Source: Bacteroidales bacterium (GTDB lineage Bacteria > Bacteroidota > Bacteroidia > Bacteroidales > UBA7960). From it: 6,598 nucleotides of DNA. Location of the stretch: NCBI GenBank assembly GCA_003557765.1, contig PWNO01000168.1, forward strand, positions 1 through 6,598, in the 5' to 3' direction. The notes beneath the pieces are model-generated. The model was given only the letters and a program-made list of their open reading frames with translations. It had not been told where the DNA came from and ran no database searches. Positions 5,881 through 6,598 of this stretch are shown here, piece by piece (the stretch's first letter is position 1; each line of letters begins with the position of its first letter). The translations under genes and the position numbers were made by a program.

Positions 5881-6598
5881 ATGGAACAGAATAAAAATAT
5901 TAAGGTAATGAATAAAGCATTTCATAGTTTCTGGACGATCCTGTCGTTGACTTTTGTTTTTTTCCTGACATCATTTTTCCCGTTTTATGCGCATGCACAG
6001 GACGAAGAGCGGGCTTTTATCGGCGTGGGTATAGGGTTTTATAATGTTGAAAACTTGTTTGACACCATTAACGACCCGAACATCCGTGATGATGATTTTA
6101 CCCCAGAAGGGAGCAACCGCTGGAATACGGAAAGGTATTTTGAGAAACTTGATAACCTTGCCGAGGTTTTAGACAAGCTAGGGAGCGACTTTAATCCCGA
6201 CGGACTGGCCGTTATCGGCCTGGCAGAGGTGGAAAACACAACCGTACTTGAGGATCTGGCTGCACATGAAAGGATCCGCGACAGGAACTATCAGGTGGTG
6301 TTTGAGCGTGGCCCTGATCGCCGCGGGATGCATGTCGCCTTTTTCTATAACCCCGACTATTTTGAATACATCAGTCACCAAACCTATCCCACCGTTGTTC
6401 CCGACCGCCCTGGGTTCATAACCAGGGATCAGTTGTTGCTCACCGGCAATCTGCTCGGCGAACGGATGCACTTCATTGTGGCACACTGGCCCAGCAGGGT
6501 TGGAGGCGAGGCGCGCAGCCGTCCGGGAAGGATCGCCAAAGCAGATATCGCAAGAAATGCCATCGATAGCATCCTCGAAGTGGAACCCGGAGCCAAAG
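5881..6598 (+). CDS. Secreted endonuclease/exonuclease/phosphatase-family hydrolase, 3' end cut by window edge
   Basis: The first 239 codons of a metal-dependent hydrolase of the DNase I/exonuclease III/synaptojanin superfamily are present; relatives are about 340-380 residues. A hydrophobic segment (about 17-36) with a likely cleavage site YAHA|Q (after 39) marks Sec export to the periplasm or beyond. Superfamily motifs appear in order: FYNVENLFD (53-61, Asn55), GLAEVEN (113-119, with metal-binding Glu116), RRGMHVAFFYNP (147-158), and AHWPSRVGGEARSR (201-214, with the catalytic-type His202). The expected GDFN and terminal SDH motifs would lie past the right edge. Two in-frame starts are possible, M1 (5881) and M10 (5908). 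M1 is chosen because it follows the predicted promoter by a normal short leader, but M10 would give a more conventional signal peptide. The gene is divergent from the receptor/lipoprotein operon. Members act on DNA, RNA or phosphoesters, and I cannot tell which here. Confidence 0.94.
   Translation, partial: MEQNKNIKVMNKAFHSFWTILSLTFVFFLTSFFPFYAHAQDEERAFIGVGIGFYNVENLFDTINDPNIRDDDFTPEGSNRWNTERYFEKLDNLAEVLDKLGSDFNPDGLAVIGLAEVENTTVLEDLAAHERIRDRNYQVVFERGPDRRGMHVAFFYNPDYFEYISHQTYPTVVPDRPGFITRDQLLLTGNLLGERMHFIVAHWPSRVGGEARSRPGRIAKADIARNAIDSILEVEPGAK

Noticed and set aside
6039..6486. Minus-strand open frames at the right end
   Set aside because: They are antisense to the hydrolase, whose plus-strand frame carries the ordered superfamily motifs.

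Overview
The window looks like a Bacteroidota chromosome segment, and Bacteroidales/Marinilabiliales-like is my best guess at the order. The evidence is a TonB-dependent receptor of a Bacteroidota-type subfamily, lipoproteins with acidic residues just after the lipidated cysteine, DUF5689 and choice-of-anchor J (cleaved-adhesin-like) domains, A/T-rich leaders without clear Shine-Dalgarno sequences, and an exact match to the Bacteroidota -7 promoter element (TAnnTTTG).

Layout: three genes lie head to tail on the minus strand. In transcription order they are a TonB-dependent outer-membrane receptor (5766 down to 3193), a lipoprotein with one DUF5689 domain and a choice-of-anchor J domain (3122 down to 1833), and a paralogous lipoprotein with two DUF5689 domains and the same C-terminal domain (1786 down to the left edge, cut before its stop). 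The gaps are 70 and 46 bp with no convincing terminator or promoter, so they are probably one operon. A 114-bp intergenic region (5767-5880) separates them from a divergent plus-strand gene for a secreted endonuclease/exonuclease/phosphatase-family enzyme (5881 to the right edge, also truncated). That region holds a good plus-strand promoter and a short inverted repeat that exactly brackets its -7 element.

How the genes may work together (inference): the receptor would import a ligand in a TonB-driven way. The lipoproteins, probably on the cell surface, would capture it in place of a SusD partner. The divergent Sec-exported hydrolase would process a phosphodiester or phosphomonoester substrate outside the cytoplasm. 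DUF5689 is, as I recall, considered OB-fold-like, and OB-type domains occur with this hydrolase superfamily in extracellular nucleases. A nucleic-acid or organophosphate scavenging locus is therefore a reasonable hypothesis, but the sequence does not prove it. I see no RNA genes, CRISPR arrays, insertion sequences or attachment sites.
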